From an uncultured Acetatifactor sp. (GTDB taxonomy: Bacteria; Bacillota; Clostridia; Lachnospirales; Lachnospiraceae), in the NCBI GenBank assembly GCA_910586215.1, contig CAJUGH010000017.1, positions 24,257 to 88,256 on the forward strand: a DNA stretch of 64,000 nt. The letters run 5' to 3'. The notes beneath the pieces were generated by a model, which was not told where the DNA came from, did no database searches, and worked only from the letters and a program-made list of their open reading frames with translations. Positions 45,535 to 54,455 of the stretch are shown one piece after another; position 1 is the stretch's first letter; every line of letters starts with the position of its first letter. The position numbers and the translations under genes are program-made.

Positions 45535-48078
45535 ATGAGTAAGGGAAAAAGGATATGGACAGGGCTTGCCGGTCTGGCTGCTGCCATGCTGTTGTGGGGC
45601 ATGCCTCTCCCGGCACAGGCCGCCGAACAGCCCCAGGGGATGAAGGAGGTGGCAGGAAACGGACAGCTCACCCTCTATCTGAATGAGGAGGATGCATCCG
45701 TTGCCGTCATGGACAATGCTACGGGAAAATGGTGGTATACCAATCCTCCTGGTGCAGAGAGTGACGGGATAGCGACCCCTTATTACAAGGAGCTGATGAA
45801 GAGCCAGCTACAGATACAATACTTCAATGAAAATGTGCAGTCAGCCACCATGGACAGCTACAATGACAGTGTGATAGAAGAACAGTTTGAGATTACCTAC
45901 CTGGAAGACGGGGTGACCATTACCTACACCATGGGGAAACTGGCAGAGAGCCTGATGCTCCCTGAGGCTATCTCCCAGGAACGGTTTCTGCTCTACACGG
46001 AACAGATGGATGCCTCTGCCCAGAAGAAATTTACCAGGAACTATATCCTGGTAGACGTGGCAGGAGGCCTCACCTCCACCACGCAGGAGTATCCGGACCA
46101 GTATCCGGGATATGGGGAATCCAGTTTCTATGTACTCCGGGGCAGTGTAAAAGACTATCTGAAGGAAGAGATGGCTGGATACCTGGCAGAGGCCGGATAT
46201 ACGCCGGAGGATTACCAGCAGGATAAGGCGGAAAGCGGTGCGCAGGATGCAGAAAACGGTGATCCCTGGTTTACCATCCCGCTGACATACCGCCTGGAGG
46301 AAAACAGCCTGGTGGTATCCATTGACCCGGAAGCCGTAAGCTATAATGAGGAAGGCTTCTACCTGGTAGACATTGATATGCTACCCTATTTCGGGGCAGT
46401 GGACCAGGCAGAGGGGTATCTCTTTGTACCGGATGGCAGCGGTGCCTTAATTTACCTGAACAATGGCAAGACCACGGCGCCTTCCTATTATGCCATGGTC
46501 TATGGGCAGGATGAATCCAGAAGAATGCTGGGCAAGACCCAGTCCGAGGTAGATGCGGCGCTAACCATCAAACTGCCTGTATTTGGCCTGAAGGCAGATG
46601 ACCAGGCGTTCTTCGCCATCATTGAGGACGGGGCCGGCTATGCGGATATCTCCGCAGATATCGGAGGCAGGCTTACTTCCTACAACAACGTGTATGCAGG
46701 CTTCTCCTATCTCCAGTACGGGCCGGCTGCCCTAAGTGACATGGTGGGAGCCTCCAACAGCTACCAGCTCTACAGCAGCGCTGACTTTACGGGAAATTAC
46801 CAGATCCGGTATCAGTTCCTTACGGGGGAGGAGGCAGATTATTCCGGCATGGCCGCCTGCTATAGGGAGTATCTGGAAGGGAAGGGGATCCTGGCCAGAC
46901 ATGAAGGAGAAGAGAACCTTCCCCTGTATACGGAGTATATTGGTGCCATAGACCGTTACAAGACCTTTCTGGGGGTGAAATACAAGGCCGTGCAGCCGCT
47001 GACAACTTTCGCCCAGGCAGAGGAGATTGCAGGTAAGCTGACAGAACTGGGCGTAAGGAACCAGAAAATGATCTACTCCGGCTGGATGAACGGTGGACTG
47101 CATGGCACAGCCGCCATGAAGGTGAAGGCTGTAGGTTCCCTGGGAAAGGGCGGTGTATCGGTGAAGAAGCTGCAGCAGGACATGGCAGGCCTGGGGATTG
47201 ACACCTTTATGACAGTAGATATGCAGTATGTGTACCAGGATAAGCTGCTGGATGGCTATTCTACCATGCAGTATGGACCAGGGTATTTTGATCATTCTGA
47301 TGTTACGGTCTCCCATTACCTCTTTGCGGATGGCAGTGCAGACAAGACACTGGCGAACCTGATCAGCCCTTACTATGCGGGAAAGGTGGCAGGGGTTATC
47401 GGGAAGGCAGCTTCCAGGAGCGGATGGAACGGAATCAACCTGGGTTCTGCAAGCTGGTACCTGTACTCTGACTACCTGGAGAACCGCTATACGGACAGGC
47501 AGAAGGCAACACTGCTCTATGGGGAAAGCTTTGCTTCCCTGGAAGGCAATGTGGGGAAGATGATGGGGGACAATGGCAATGTATACTGCTTCCCTTATGT
47601 GGATTACATGATCAATGCCCCCCTGTATTCCAATGGATACCAGATCCTGGACACAGACGTTCCCTTCTACGAGATGGTACTCCATGGGTATATCCCCTAT
47701 GCAGGGGAAGCCATCAATATGGCAGATGACTATAGGACCACATTGCTGAAGAGTGTGGAGAGCGGCGCAGGACTGTACTATAAGTGGATCTACGGGGATA
47801 ATTCGCTGCTGAAAGAGACAGATTACGATTATCTGTATTCGGTACATTACGGGGCCTGGCTCCAGACAGCAGCAGAGGATTACAGAAGTGTTGCCCAGGC
47901 CCTGGATGGCCTGGAGAACCAATTGATCGTGAGACATGACAAGCTGGAGGAGAAGGTGTCCAGGACTGTCTATGAGGACGGAACCACAGTCTATGTCAAT
48001 TACCGTACAGAACCTGTAAGCTGCGATGGGGTGACAATTGATGCCAGGGGCTTCCTGGTCAGGAAAGGAAGTGAGTAA
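45535..48078 (+). CDS. DUF5696-type secreted protein, probable TIM-barrel glycosidase-like
   Basis: ATG 45535 is preceded by GAAAGGGGAC; a longer frame lacks a ribosome site. The 847 residues begin with a signal peptide (cleavage near AQAAE), then a beta-rich domain to about residue 440 and an alpha/beta region with GWMNGGLHG and MTVDMQYVYQ that resembles barrel glycosidases by pattern. Sequence features match DUF5696 proteins, which have no known activity. Acidic residues within the barrel (e.g. TVDMQ) could be catalytic but are not proven. It is stop-to-start adjacent with the next permease. Confidence 0.65.
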   Translation: MSKGKRIWTGLAGLAAAMLLWGMPLPAQAAEQPQGMKEVAGNGQLTLYLNEEDASVAVMDNATGKWWYTNPPGAESDGIATPYYKELMKSQLQIQYFNENVQSATMDSYNDSVIEEQFEITYLEDGVTITYTMGKLAESLMLPEAISQERFLLYTEQMDASAQKKFTRNYILVDVAGGLTSTTQEYPDQYPGYGESSFYVLRGSVKDYLKEEMAGYLAEAGYTPEDYQQDKAESGAQDAENGDPWFTIPLTYRLEENSLVVSIDPEAVSYNEEGFYLVDIDMLPYFGAVDQAEGYLFVPDGSGALIYLNNGKTTAPSYYAMVYGQDESRRMLGKTQSEVDAALTIKLPVFGLKADDQAFFAIIEDGAGYADISADIGGRLTSYNNVYAGFSYLQYGPAALSDMVGASNSYQLYSSADFTGNYQIRYQFLTGEEADYSGMAACYREYLEGKGILARHEGEENLPLYTEYIGAIDRYKTFLGVKYKAVQPLTTFAQAEEIAGKLTELGVRNQKMIYSGWMNGGLHGTAAMKVKAVGSLGKGGVSVKKLQQDMAGLGIDTFMTVDMQYVYQDKLLDGYSTMQYGPGYFDHSDVTVSHYLFADGSADKTLANLISPYYAGKVAGVIGKAASRSGWNGINLGSASWYLYSDYLENRYTDRQKATLLYGESFASLEGNVGKMMGDNGNVYCFPYVDYMINAPLYSNGYQILDTDVPFYEMVLHGYIPYAGEAINMADDYRTTLLKSVESGAGLYYKWIYGDNSLLKETDYDYLYSVHYGAWLQTAAEDYRSVAQALDGLENQLIVRHDKLEEKVSRTVYEDGTTVYVNYRTEPVSCDGVTIDARGFLVRKGSE

Positions 48079-49014
48079 ATGGGATTTTGGAAAAAGAGAA
48101 ATGGGAAATGGCATCTTACCCTGACGGGTAAGGAAGCTGTGGCAGGAATCCTGTTTATTATGCCGTTCCTCCTTGGATTCTTTGGTATCTTCCTGCCCAT
48201 GATTGCGGAGTCCATCCGTTTCAGTTTCAGCAATATGGAGGTGTCTGCTACAGGTTACACCTTGAAGAGGGCTGCAGACAACGGACTGGAGCATTACCTG
48301 AGGGCGCTGACCATTGACCCGGAGTTCAACTTGAATCTGTTAAAGGGGATCGGCCAGATGGTGGTACAGGTTCCCCTGGTGATCATATTCAGCTTCTTCG
48401 CGGCCACGCTGATCAACCAGAAATTCCATGGCAGGGCAATCGCCAGGAGCATCTTCTTCTTCCCGGTGATCCTGACAAGCGGCGTCATCCTGGGACTGGA
48501 GAATTCGGATCTTCTGGTGCAGACGCTGAGTACTACCGGTGTGTCGGCAGATGAGGCCCAGTCCATGTTCGGGATTGCCATGTTTCTGTCAAAGTATACG
48601 AACCTGCCCGGGGTGGTGGTGGACTTCCTGACCGGGGCGGTAAACGGGATCTATGGCATTGTGACGGCATCCGGGGTACAGATCCTGATCTTCCTGGCAG
48701 GCCTGCAGTCCATAGCCCCTTCCCTGTATGAGGCCTCCAGCATGGAGGGTGCAACGGCATGGGAGAATTTCTGGAAGATTACGTTCCCTATGATAAGCCC
48801 TATCATTCTGGTGAACAGCGTGTATACCATCATTGACCTGTTCACCAATGAGACCAATGAGATGATGAAGACCATCAAGACAACGATCTTCAATGATGTG
48901 AAGTATGGGCTTGGCTCGGCAATGGCGTGGATTTATTTTATCTGTATCGCCGTGATCCTGGTGGTGGTAGGTGGACTGATATCGAGGAAGGTATTCTATT
49001 ATGATGAGAGATAG
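48079..49014 (+). CDS. Sugar ABC importer permease (third set)
   Basis: A 311-residue permease. The start ATG directly follows the preceding stop. Six helices are visible, with a basic start WKKRNGKWHL and an EAA-type motif YEASSMEGATAWENFWKITFP (about residues 218-238). It overlaps the next permease gene by 14 bases. It has no ATPase neighbour and probably uses a shared one. Confidence 0.9.
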   Translation: MGFWKKRNGKWHLTLTGKEAVAGILFIMPFLLGFFGIFLPMIAESIRFSFSNMEVSATGYTLKRAADNGLEHYLRALTIDPEFNLNLLKGIGQMVVQVPLVIIFSFFAATLINQKFHGRAIARSIFFFPVILTSGVILGLENSDLLVQTLSTTGVSADEAQSMFGIAMFLSKYTNLPGVVVDFLTGAVNGIYGIVTASGVQILIFLAGLQSIAPSLYEASSMEGATAWENFWKITFPMISPIILVNSVYTIIDLFTNETNEMMKTIKTTIFNDVKYGLGSAMAWIYFICIAVILVVVGGLISRKVFYYDER

Positions 49015-49969
49015 ACAAAAAATCAGACGAAAAGTAACAATCTGGCAGGTGGGCAGGGGAGTGGGGCACTTTGTCAGGGCGGTCATCATTGTAGGCATCT
49101 GTTTTATCATCCTACAGCCCCTGTTTACCAAGCTGAGCGTATCTTTTATGGCAGAGCGGGACCTGTATGATTCCAGTGTCAAGTACATAGCAAAACATTT
49201 TACGCTGGACAATTACAAGATGGCCATAGAGGGGATGGACTACGGGACGGTGTTTGTACGGACATTGCTGCTGTCCGGCGGGGTGTCCCTGCTACAGCTT
49301 TTCACCTGTCTGCTGACGGCGTATGGCTTTGCCAGGTTCCGTTTCCCTTTCAAGAAGCTTTTGTTCGGGTGTGTGATCCTGACTTTGATCGTGCCGCCCC
49401 AGGTGATCATGCTGCCTTTGTTCATGAAGTACCGTTTCTTCGATATCTTCGGTATCTTCAAGGCAGTCACCGGTGCGCCGCTGAACCTGCTTGACACCTT
49501 TGCCCCCTTTATCCTGCAGGCCTGTTTCTGCATGGGGATCCGCAACGGGCTGTATATCTACATGCTCCGGCAGTTCTTCAAGGGAATGCCCCGGGAACTG
49601 GAGGAGGCAGCTTTTGTGGATGGAAGCGGTAAGCTACGCACCTTCCTGCAGATTATGGTGCCCAGCGCAGTGCCCATGATGGTGACGGTATTCCTGTTCG
49701 GATTCGTGTGGCAGTGGACGGATTCCTTCTATACCTCGCTGTACCTGAGCAATACGAAACTGATCTCCAGTTCCTTAAGTTCCCTGGCGGTGAAAGTGTA
49801 TAGCGCTTATGAGAACAATGGCGGCTCCATGAATTTCATCAGCCCCGGATTCGTGTCCATGATGAACAACACGGGCACCATCCTCACGATCTTCCCGCTG
49901 ATTATCTTGTACCTGGTATGCCAGAAATATTTTGTGGAAGGTATCGAGAGGTCCGGTATTGTCGGTTAG
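49001..49969 (+). CDS. Sugar ABC importer permease (third set, MalG-like)
   Basis: A 322-residue partner permease with six helices, EAA-like motif ELEEAAFVDGSGKLRTFLQI (about residues 201-220) and the family ending YFVEGIERSGIVG. ATG 49001 lies inside the end of the previous gene with ATCGAGGAAGG upstream. Confidence 0.9.
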   Translation: MMRDRQKIRRKVTIWQVGRGVGHFVRAVIIVGICFIILQPLFTKLSVSFMAERDLYDSSVKYIAKHFTLDNYKMAIEGMDYGTVFVRTLLLSGGVSLLQLFTCLLTAYGFARFRFPFKKLLFGCVILTLIVPPQVIMLPLFMKYRFFDIFGIFKAVTGAPLNLLDTFAPFILQACFCMGIRNGLYIYMLRQFFKGMPRELEEAAFVDGSGKLRTFLQIMVPSAVPMMVTVFLFGFVWQWTDSFYTSLYLSNTKLISSSLSSLAVKVYSAYENNGGSMNFISPGFVSMMNNTGTILTIFPLIILYLVCQKYFVEGIERSGIVG

Positions 49970-50016
49970 TATAGGTAACGGATGGTCCGATGGGGGCAGA
50001 TGTCATGAGAATGTCC

Positions 50017-50032
50017 ATGCCGGAAACGGCAT
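50017..50032 (+). other. GAAA-tetraloop hairpin before the solute-binding gene
   Basis: ATGCCG-GAAA-CGGCAT, a 6 bp stem with a stable tetraloop, 28 bases before ATG 50060. It may protect the downstream lipoprotein mRNA. Confidence 0.4.
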
Positions 50033-50059
50033 TGACTAATATAGAAAGAGAGGAAAACT

Positions 50060-51583
50060 ATGAAAAAGAAAGCTTATCTTACCAGGAAGGTGCTGGCAGC
50101 AGCACTAAGTGCCGCCATGGTCCTGTCCATGGCAGCCTGCGGAAACGAGGCAGGAGGTGACAGCAGTTCTGCAGGTGACAGCACCCAGCAGTCAGATGTC
50201 CAGCAGTCAGATGCAGGGACAGAATCCGGAGAGTCTTCCGAAGAGTCCTCGGAGGAAACGCCAGAGGAACCTGCCTATGACTTCGGAGGCAGGGTACTGC
50301 GCATCGGTTCCTACTATGACATGACTCCCAACCCGGAGGACAGCGTACTGGAGGCTCTGCTGGCTGAAAGGATTGCCTTCGTGGAAGAGAACTACAACTG
50401 CAAGATTGAGTTCGTGGTTCTGGATGATTATGTGACAGAGTATGTGACCAGTGTGCTGGCAGGGGATCCTGTGGTGGATATCGGCTACCATATCACTTCC
50501 AGGGTGCTTCCCTCCTTGATCGAGGGTGGTATCGTGTATCCGGTCAGCGATCTGAGCACCATTGACCTGAATGACTACAAATGGCGTGCCGATGTGACGG
50601 AGGCCGGCTATTACAAGGGAAAGAACTATACCTTCCTGTTGAAGGATCCTGAGATCCGCTATGGCATCTTCTGGAACAAGACCCTGTTCAAGCAGAACGG
50701 ACTTCCGGACCTGTATGAACTGGTGGATAACGGTGAATGGACCTGGGAGAAATTCAAGGAGATCGCAACCCAGGCAAACAAGGATACGGATTCTGACGGA
50801 ACCGTGGACATCCATGGTTTTGCTGCCAGGGAGAATCTGTCCTGGTGTTATCTGTACTCTAATGGTGCCTATGTGTCTGAGAAGACAGACTCCGGTATGG
50901 ATGTGAACCTGAGCGATCCCGCTGTGGTGGAAGCGCTGAATGCCCTGCAGGACTTCACTACCACCGTGGATTACAGGGATTCCATTGACTGGTCCAACGA
51001 GGAATGGAATGCCATGATCACCGGCTTTAGGGATGGAGATACCATGATGCTCCTGGAGGAGTTCTGGGTATCTTATGCATACTTTAACAGTGCGGATACG
51101 CCTATGACTGACGAGTGGGGCTGGGTACCTTTCCCCAAGGGACCTTCCGCAACCGACTGGTCCTGCTACGGCAAGGAGAACGGCTGCAGGGTAATCCTGA
51201 ATGGTATTGAGAATCCGGAGGAGGCTGCCCAGATCTATGATCTGATCACCGATATTGCTGACACCAACGAAGAGTGGGATGACATGATGGAGGACGTGCT
51301 GGAAGGCTGGGCCAACGATGCCAAGACTGTGGAACTGGTGACTTACATCAATGACAACAAGCTCTCCGTGCTGAATGCGGTGAACGGCTTCGGCGACTTG
51401 AACAGCGCCATCGGGGAGATGGTAGGGAAAGTCACATCCGGTGAGCTGACACCCCAGACTGCATTGGATACTTACCAGTCCCAGATCGATGCCGCACTGG
51501 AGGATCTGAAGACCCATGACTACAATGCGGATATGCAGGAATACTTGAAGACGGATGAGGAAGAAGGGGAAGCAGAAGAATAA
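50060..51583 (+). CDS. Sugar ABC importer solute-binding lipoprotein (third set)
   Basis: A 507-residue lipoprotein: signal with lipobox SMAAC (Cys at about 29), a Ser/Glu-rich linker (30-70), then a solute-binding domain with VLRIGSYYDMTPNPEDS, FWNKTLFKQNGLPDLYELVDNGEWTW (family-1 pattern; motif starts about residue 208) and a C-terminal helix bundle. AGAAAGAGAGG precedes the ATG. It partners the two permeases just upstream. Confidence 0.9.
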   Translation: MKKKAYLTRKVLAAALSAAMVLSMAACGNEAGGDSSSAGDSTQQSDVQQSDAGTESGESSEESSEETPEEPAYDFGGRVLRIGSYYDMTPNPEDSVLEALLAERIAFVEENYNCKIEFVVLDDYVTEYVTSVLAGDPVVDIGYHITSRVLPSLIEGGIVYPVSDLSTIDLNDYKWRADVTEAGYYKGKNYTFLLKDPEIRYGIFWNKTLFKQNGLPDLYELVDNGEWTWEKFKEIATQANKDTDSDGTVDIHGFAARENLSWCYLYSNGAYVSEKTDSGMDVNLSDPAVVEALNALQDFTTTVDYRDSIDWSNEEWNAMITGFRDGDTMMLLEEFWVSYAYFNSADTPMTDEWGWVPFPKGPSATDWSCYGKENGCRVILNGIENPEEAAQIYDLITDIADTNEEWDDMMEDVLEGWANDAKTVELVTYINDNKLSVLNAVNGFGDLNSAIGEMVGKVTSGELTPQTALDTYQSQIDAALEDLKTHDYNADMQEYLKTDEEEGEAEE

Positions 51584-51605
51584 GGTTGCAACAAGATGGT
51601 TCGTT

Positions 51606-51645
51606 AACTGCCTGGCCTGGGGAATCCTGGCCAGGCAGTTTTCTT
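51606..51645 (+). terminator. Strong terminator after the third importer set
   Basis: AACTGCCTGGCC (51606-51617) pairs perfectly with GGCCAGGCAGTT (51629-51640), and a T-rich tail TTTTCTT follows. A MITE-like element is inserted within the tail. Confidence 0.85.
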
Positions 51646-51647
51646 AG

Positions 51648-51790
51648 GATACTGTTCATGGCCTTGCCATTCACAGTAACATAATGCACACAAAATGAGC
51701 ATAGTGCGCTCATTTTGGCGCGTGGCTGTCTCGGGTTTTCATGTATATTTCACATGAAAACACCTCGCGGTACCCCCCGTGAACAGTAAC
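51648..51790 (+). repeat. MITE-like intergenic element, copy D, with 8 bp target duplication
   Basis: Left end GATACTGTTCAT, right end GTGAACAGTAAC (51779-51790). It is flanked by TTTCTTAG on both sides (51640-51647 and 51791-51798), a perfect 8 bp duplication; three further bases also match. Internal hairpin AAAATGAGC/GCTCATTTT. It shares CACCTCGCGGT and TGCACACAAAA with copy C. It makes up much of the 329-base gap 51584-51912. Confidence 0.85.
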
Positions 51791-51829
51791 TTTCTTAGGA
51801 TTCCCTGCATTTAGGTGAGTCCACAGAGG

Positions 51830-51858
51830 TTGCCATGGCATGCAAACCAGGGTATAAT
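51830..51858 (+). promoter_or_regulatory. Promoter of the orphan solute-binding protein gene
   Basis: TTGCCA (51830-51835), a 17-base spacer and a consensus TATAAT (51853-51858). Confidence 0.75.
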
Positions 51859-51912
51859 GGGAATAACAGCGAAACGGGAAGAGCAAGAATGTCCAGAGAC
51901 GAGGAGACTTCT

Positions 51913-53544
51913 ATGGGGAATGAGAATAAAGGAAATAGAATGGTAAAAGTGATGCTATGTGTTGTCATCCTGGGATTCCTTTTCATGGGCACAGGCTGCG
52001 GGGAGTCTACGGAAGCCCAGGCTGAGGCAGAGACGGGAACAGCATCCCAGTACCGGGACCATCTGGAACTGACGGTTGCCTACTGGCAGATTGATGATTT
52101 CCTGGCTCTGGGGGAAGAAGATGCCGTCCTAAAGACCCTGGAAGATAAGTTTAATATCACTATAGTGCCTCAGAACATTACCTGGGATGATTACTATGGG
52201 AAGCTCCGGCTCTGGGCAGAGACAGGGGAACTTCCAGACCTGTTCGTAGGTGCTGCCAGACAGGGAAAGGATTATTACCAGTGGGTTAGGGAGGGGATCC
52301 TGCATGAGATTCCATCGGATCTGTCAGCCTATCCCAACCTGGCGCAATACATGGATAGTCCGGAGAAGGAAGGCTGCATGGTGGACGGAAAACTCTACTG
52401 TATATTCCGGCAGACATATTCCGAACAGGCAGAGACTGTGAAGGACAGAACCATAGCGTACCGCTGGGATCTGGCCAGGGAGGCAGGGATCACCAGGGAG
52501 CCTTCAAACTGGGAGGAATTCCGTGTCATGATCCAGGCCATCCGGCAGACAGACAGCCGGGGAACCAAGATCGGCGGCATGACTGCCAAGAATTTTAATA
52601 TGCTGATCGGCCCGCTGTTTACCTACAGCATTCCGCTGGCGTCAAGCGGAGGGACTGCCTATTACTGGATACCCCAGGGAGAAGATACCTATGTGCCTGC
52701 CCTGTTTGCCGGGCAGGAGTTTGGAGAGGACGCACTGGCTACCTGGCAACTGGCCAGGGACATGTATGTGGAAGGCACCATAGAGCAGGATATCTTCTTA
52801 GCCACTACCTCCCAGGCAGAGGAGAAATTCCTTATGGGCAGAAGTGCCGCCATCTGTTTTGACGGCGGGATCGCCAACACCAGGAACCATGAGAATATTG
52901 TGAGGTACTGGAAGGAGGTACATGGTACGGATTTCCTGGAGGATGTGCGTTTCCTGGACCTGATGCCGTCAGTGACGGGAGAACTGTATTATCCGGTCTG
53001 GGATTATGCCTGGAGCGAATCCTATATCAATGGGAATGTGAGCGATGAGAAACTGGAACGGATCCTGGCTCTCTATGATTACCTGCTATCAGAAGAAGGG
53101 ATGCTGCTGGGAAATTTCGGAATAGAGGGGGAGACCTATCAGATGGAAGCAGATGGGAAGATTACCCTGCTTACAAAAGAGGCACCCTCGGACATCTATC
53201 CCAGCATTGGCATGTTTGCATCCCTGGTGTGCTGGAACTATGGCAGCCAGGATGCCTCCCGCTTTCCCACTACCATTCCGGAAGAATACGTGCGTCTGGA
53301 CCAGGAGCGGGTGGAGAAGGCCAGGGAATGCCAGATACCGGAGTACCAGTATGCCTGTACCATGGTAGCTTCCCGGATGGAAGACTATATTGTCATAGAT
53401 ACCAATGATATCTTTCAACGGATTGTTCTGGGGACAGAGCCAGTGGAAGAGATCTGGCAGAAGATTATCCGGGAATACCAGGAACAGGGACTGGGAGAGA
53501 TGATAGAGGAGGTGAACCGGCAGGTGCGGGAAGCCGGGGAATGA
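51913..53544 (+). CDS. Orphan solute-binding lipoprotein
   Basis: ATG 51913 is chosen because GAGGAG lies 6 bases before it; ATG 51889 is the alternative. The 543-residue lipoprotein has lipobox MGTGC (Cys about residue 28) and a family-1 type solute-binding domain (WAETGELPDLFVGA, AYRWDLAREAGITREPSNWEEF, SAAICFDGGIANT). It has its own promoter and no permease after it, so it either supplies one of the nearby permease pairs with a second specificity or acts in sensing. Confidence 0.82.
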   Translation: MGNENKGNRMVKVMLCVVILGFLFMGTGCGESTEAQAEAETGTASQYRDHLELTVAYWQIDDFLALGEEDAVLKTLEDKFNITIVPQNITWDDYYGKLRLWAETGELPDLFVGAARQGKDYYQWVREGILHEIPSDLSAYPNLAQYMDSPEKEGCMVDGKLYCIFRQTYSEQAETVKDRTIAYRWDLAREAGITREPSNWEEFRVMIQAIRQTDSRGTKIGGMTAKNFNMLIGPLFTYSIPLASSGGTAYYWIPQGEDTYVPALFAGQEFGEDALATWQLARDMYVEGTIEQDIFLATTSQAEEKFLMGRSAAICFDGGIANTRNHENIVRYWKEVHGTDFLEDVRFLDLMPSVTGELYYPVWDYAWSESYINGNVSDEKLERILALYDYLLSEEGMLLGNFGIEGETYQMEADGKITLLTKEAPSDIYPSIGMFASLVCWNYGSQDASRFPTTIPEEYVRLDQERVEKARECQIPEYQYACTMVASRMEDYIVIDTNDIFQRIVLGTEPVEEIWQKIIREYQEQGLGEMIEEVNRQVREAGE

Positions 53545-53606
53545 AGAGAGCATGAAGAAAGCAGGGAAAAGAATAACCAAGAATTGTGGAAAAATCTATT
53601 CCGGTA

Positions 53607-53615
53607 TGGTATAAT
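53607..53615 (+). promoter_or_regulatory. Extended -10 promoter before the small lipoprotein gene
   Basis: TGGTATAAT, an extended -10 element; no clear -35. Transcription from here would run through the inverted-repeat element at 53616-53781. Confidence 0.5.
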
Positions 53616-53781
53616 CTAGTGTAATCCACCCTAATTGCCCGTATGTTTGGCGCAGGATAAATTTTCAGCCTGCAAGGCGGCTGAACGAGGCGATGCGGTG
53701 GCATCGTTGAGTGAAGACAACGCAGTCAGGTGGAAATTTAGACCAGCAAAACATAGGGATAATTTAGGTGGATTATACTAG
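53616..53781. repeat. Second inverted-repeat element, unrelated to the MITE family
   Basis: Left CTAGTGTAATCCACC (53616-53630) and right GGTGGATTATACTAG (53767-53781) are inverted repeats with one mismatch, and the pairing continues inward around TATGTTT/AAACATA and AAATTTTC/GGAAATTT. Inside are the stems CAGCC/GGCTG and CGATGC/GCATCG. No ORF. If CTAGT is a target duplication, the true ends lie a few bases inside. It occupies most of the 303-base gap 53545-53847. Confidence 0.7.
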
Positions 53782-53782
53782 T

Positions 53783-53814
53783 TGCTGTGAACAGAGAGAA
53801 CAGCAACATAATCT
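53783..53814 (+). repeat. Remnant of the MITE family end
   Basis: TGCTGTGAACAG, AGAG and AACAGCAACATAAT resemble the end of copies B, C and D (GAACAG/AACAGCAACATAAT blocks), but no internal part is left. Confidence 0.4.
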
Positions 53815-53847
53815 AAGGCACGGCCTGTCCGGGCCAGGGAGGTTATA

Positions 53848-54312
53848 ATGAAGACGAAGAGATGGATCGTGGGTGTGCTGCTTGCTGCCAGCCTGTTAGC
53901 AGGATGTGCCAATCTGACAGCTATCTATGAGGATGACCAGAGGATCACAGCGGATGCAGATAGTTTTCATATGGTGCGGGCATTTTCCAACATTGTGAAC
54001 GACAATTTCAAGGCAAGCGTGGGGAAGATGGAAGGCATGGATACCATATGGATCTATGAAGCCGGGGAGGCAGAGGACCTGGATATCACCTATACCATCC
54101 AGGTATCTTCGGGTAAGCTGAAACTGGTATGGATCGGTCCGGAGGGGGAAGCCTCCGTCATTGTGGAATGTGAAGGCAACAGTGCCATGGAATCCGTCCA
54201 GGATACCCTGCATGTGGAAAGCGGAAGGAACAGGGTCAAGATTGTGGCGGCAGAAGATACACAGTTTGAGATAGAACTATCTATTCCAGAGGGAGAGTTC
54301 CAGTCATTGTAG
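53848..54312 (+). CDS. Small lipoprotein of unknown function, 154 residues
   Basis: Signal peptide with lipobox LLAGC (Cys at about residue 20), followed by a beta-rich domain (FSNIVNDNFKASVGKMEG, LDITYTIQVSSGKLKLVWIG, GRNRVKIVAAEDTQFEIEL). No catalytic motif is visible and no family recognised. GGGAGG precedes the ATG by about 5 bases. It is followed after 140 bases by the MoxR/VWA pair. Confidence 0.7.
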   Translation: MKTKRWIVGVLLAASLLAGCANLTAIYEDDQRITADADSFHMVRAFSNIVNDNFKASVGKMEGMDTIWIYEAGEAEDLDITYTIQVSSGKLKLVWIGPEGEASVIVECEGNSAMESVQDTLHVESGRNRVKIVAAEDTQFEIELSIPEGEFQSL

Positions 54313-54455
54313 TCTGGACTGCTATTTTGAGAGGATATGACAGGGAAAGGAACGGGTGTAGATACAGTGGAAACCAACTGTCCATATGCGGATGTTTGGC
54401 CATTGCTCCTGTAGAGAAAGAAAATGCGGCGGGAAGACGCGAGGAGGTAATCTGA

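Noticed and set aside
46732..48294. Antisense frame of 520 codons opposite the DUF5696 gene
   Set aside because: Shadow of a well-supported gene with signal peptide and operon fit.
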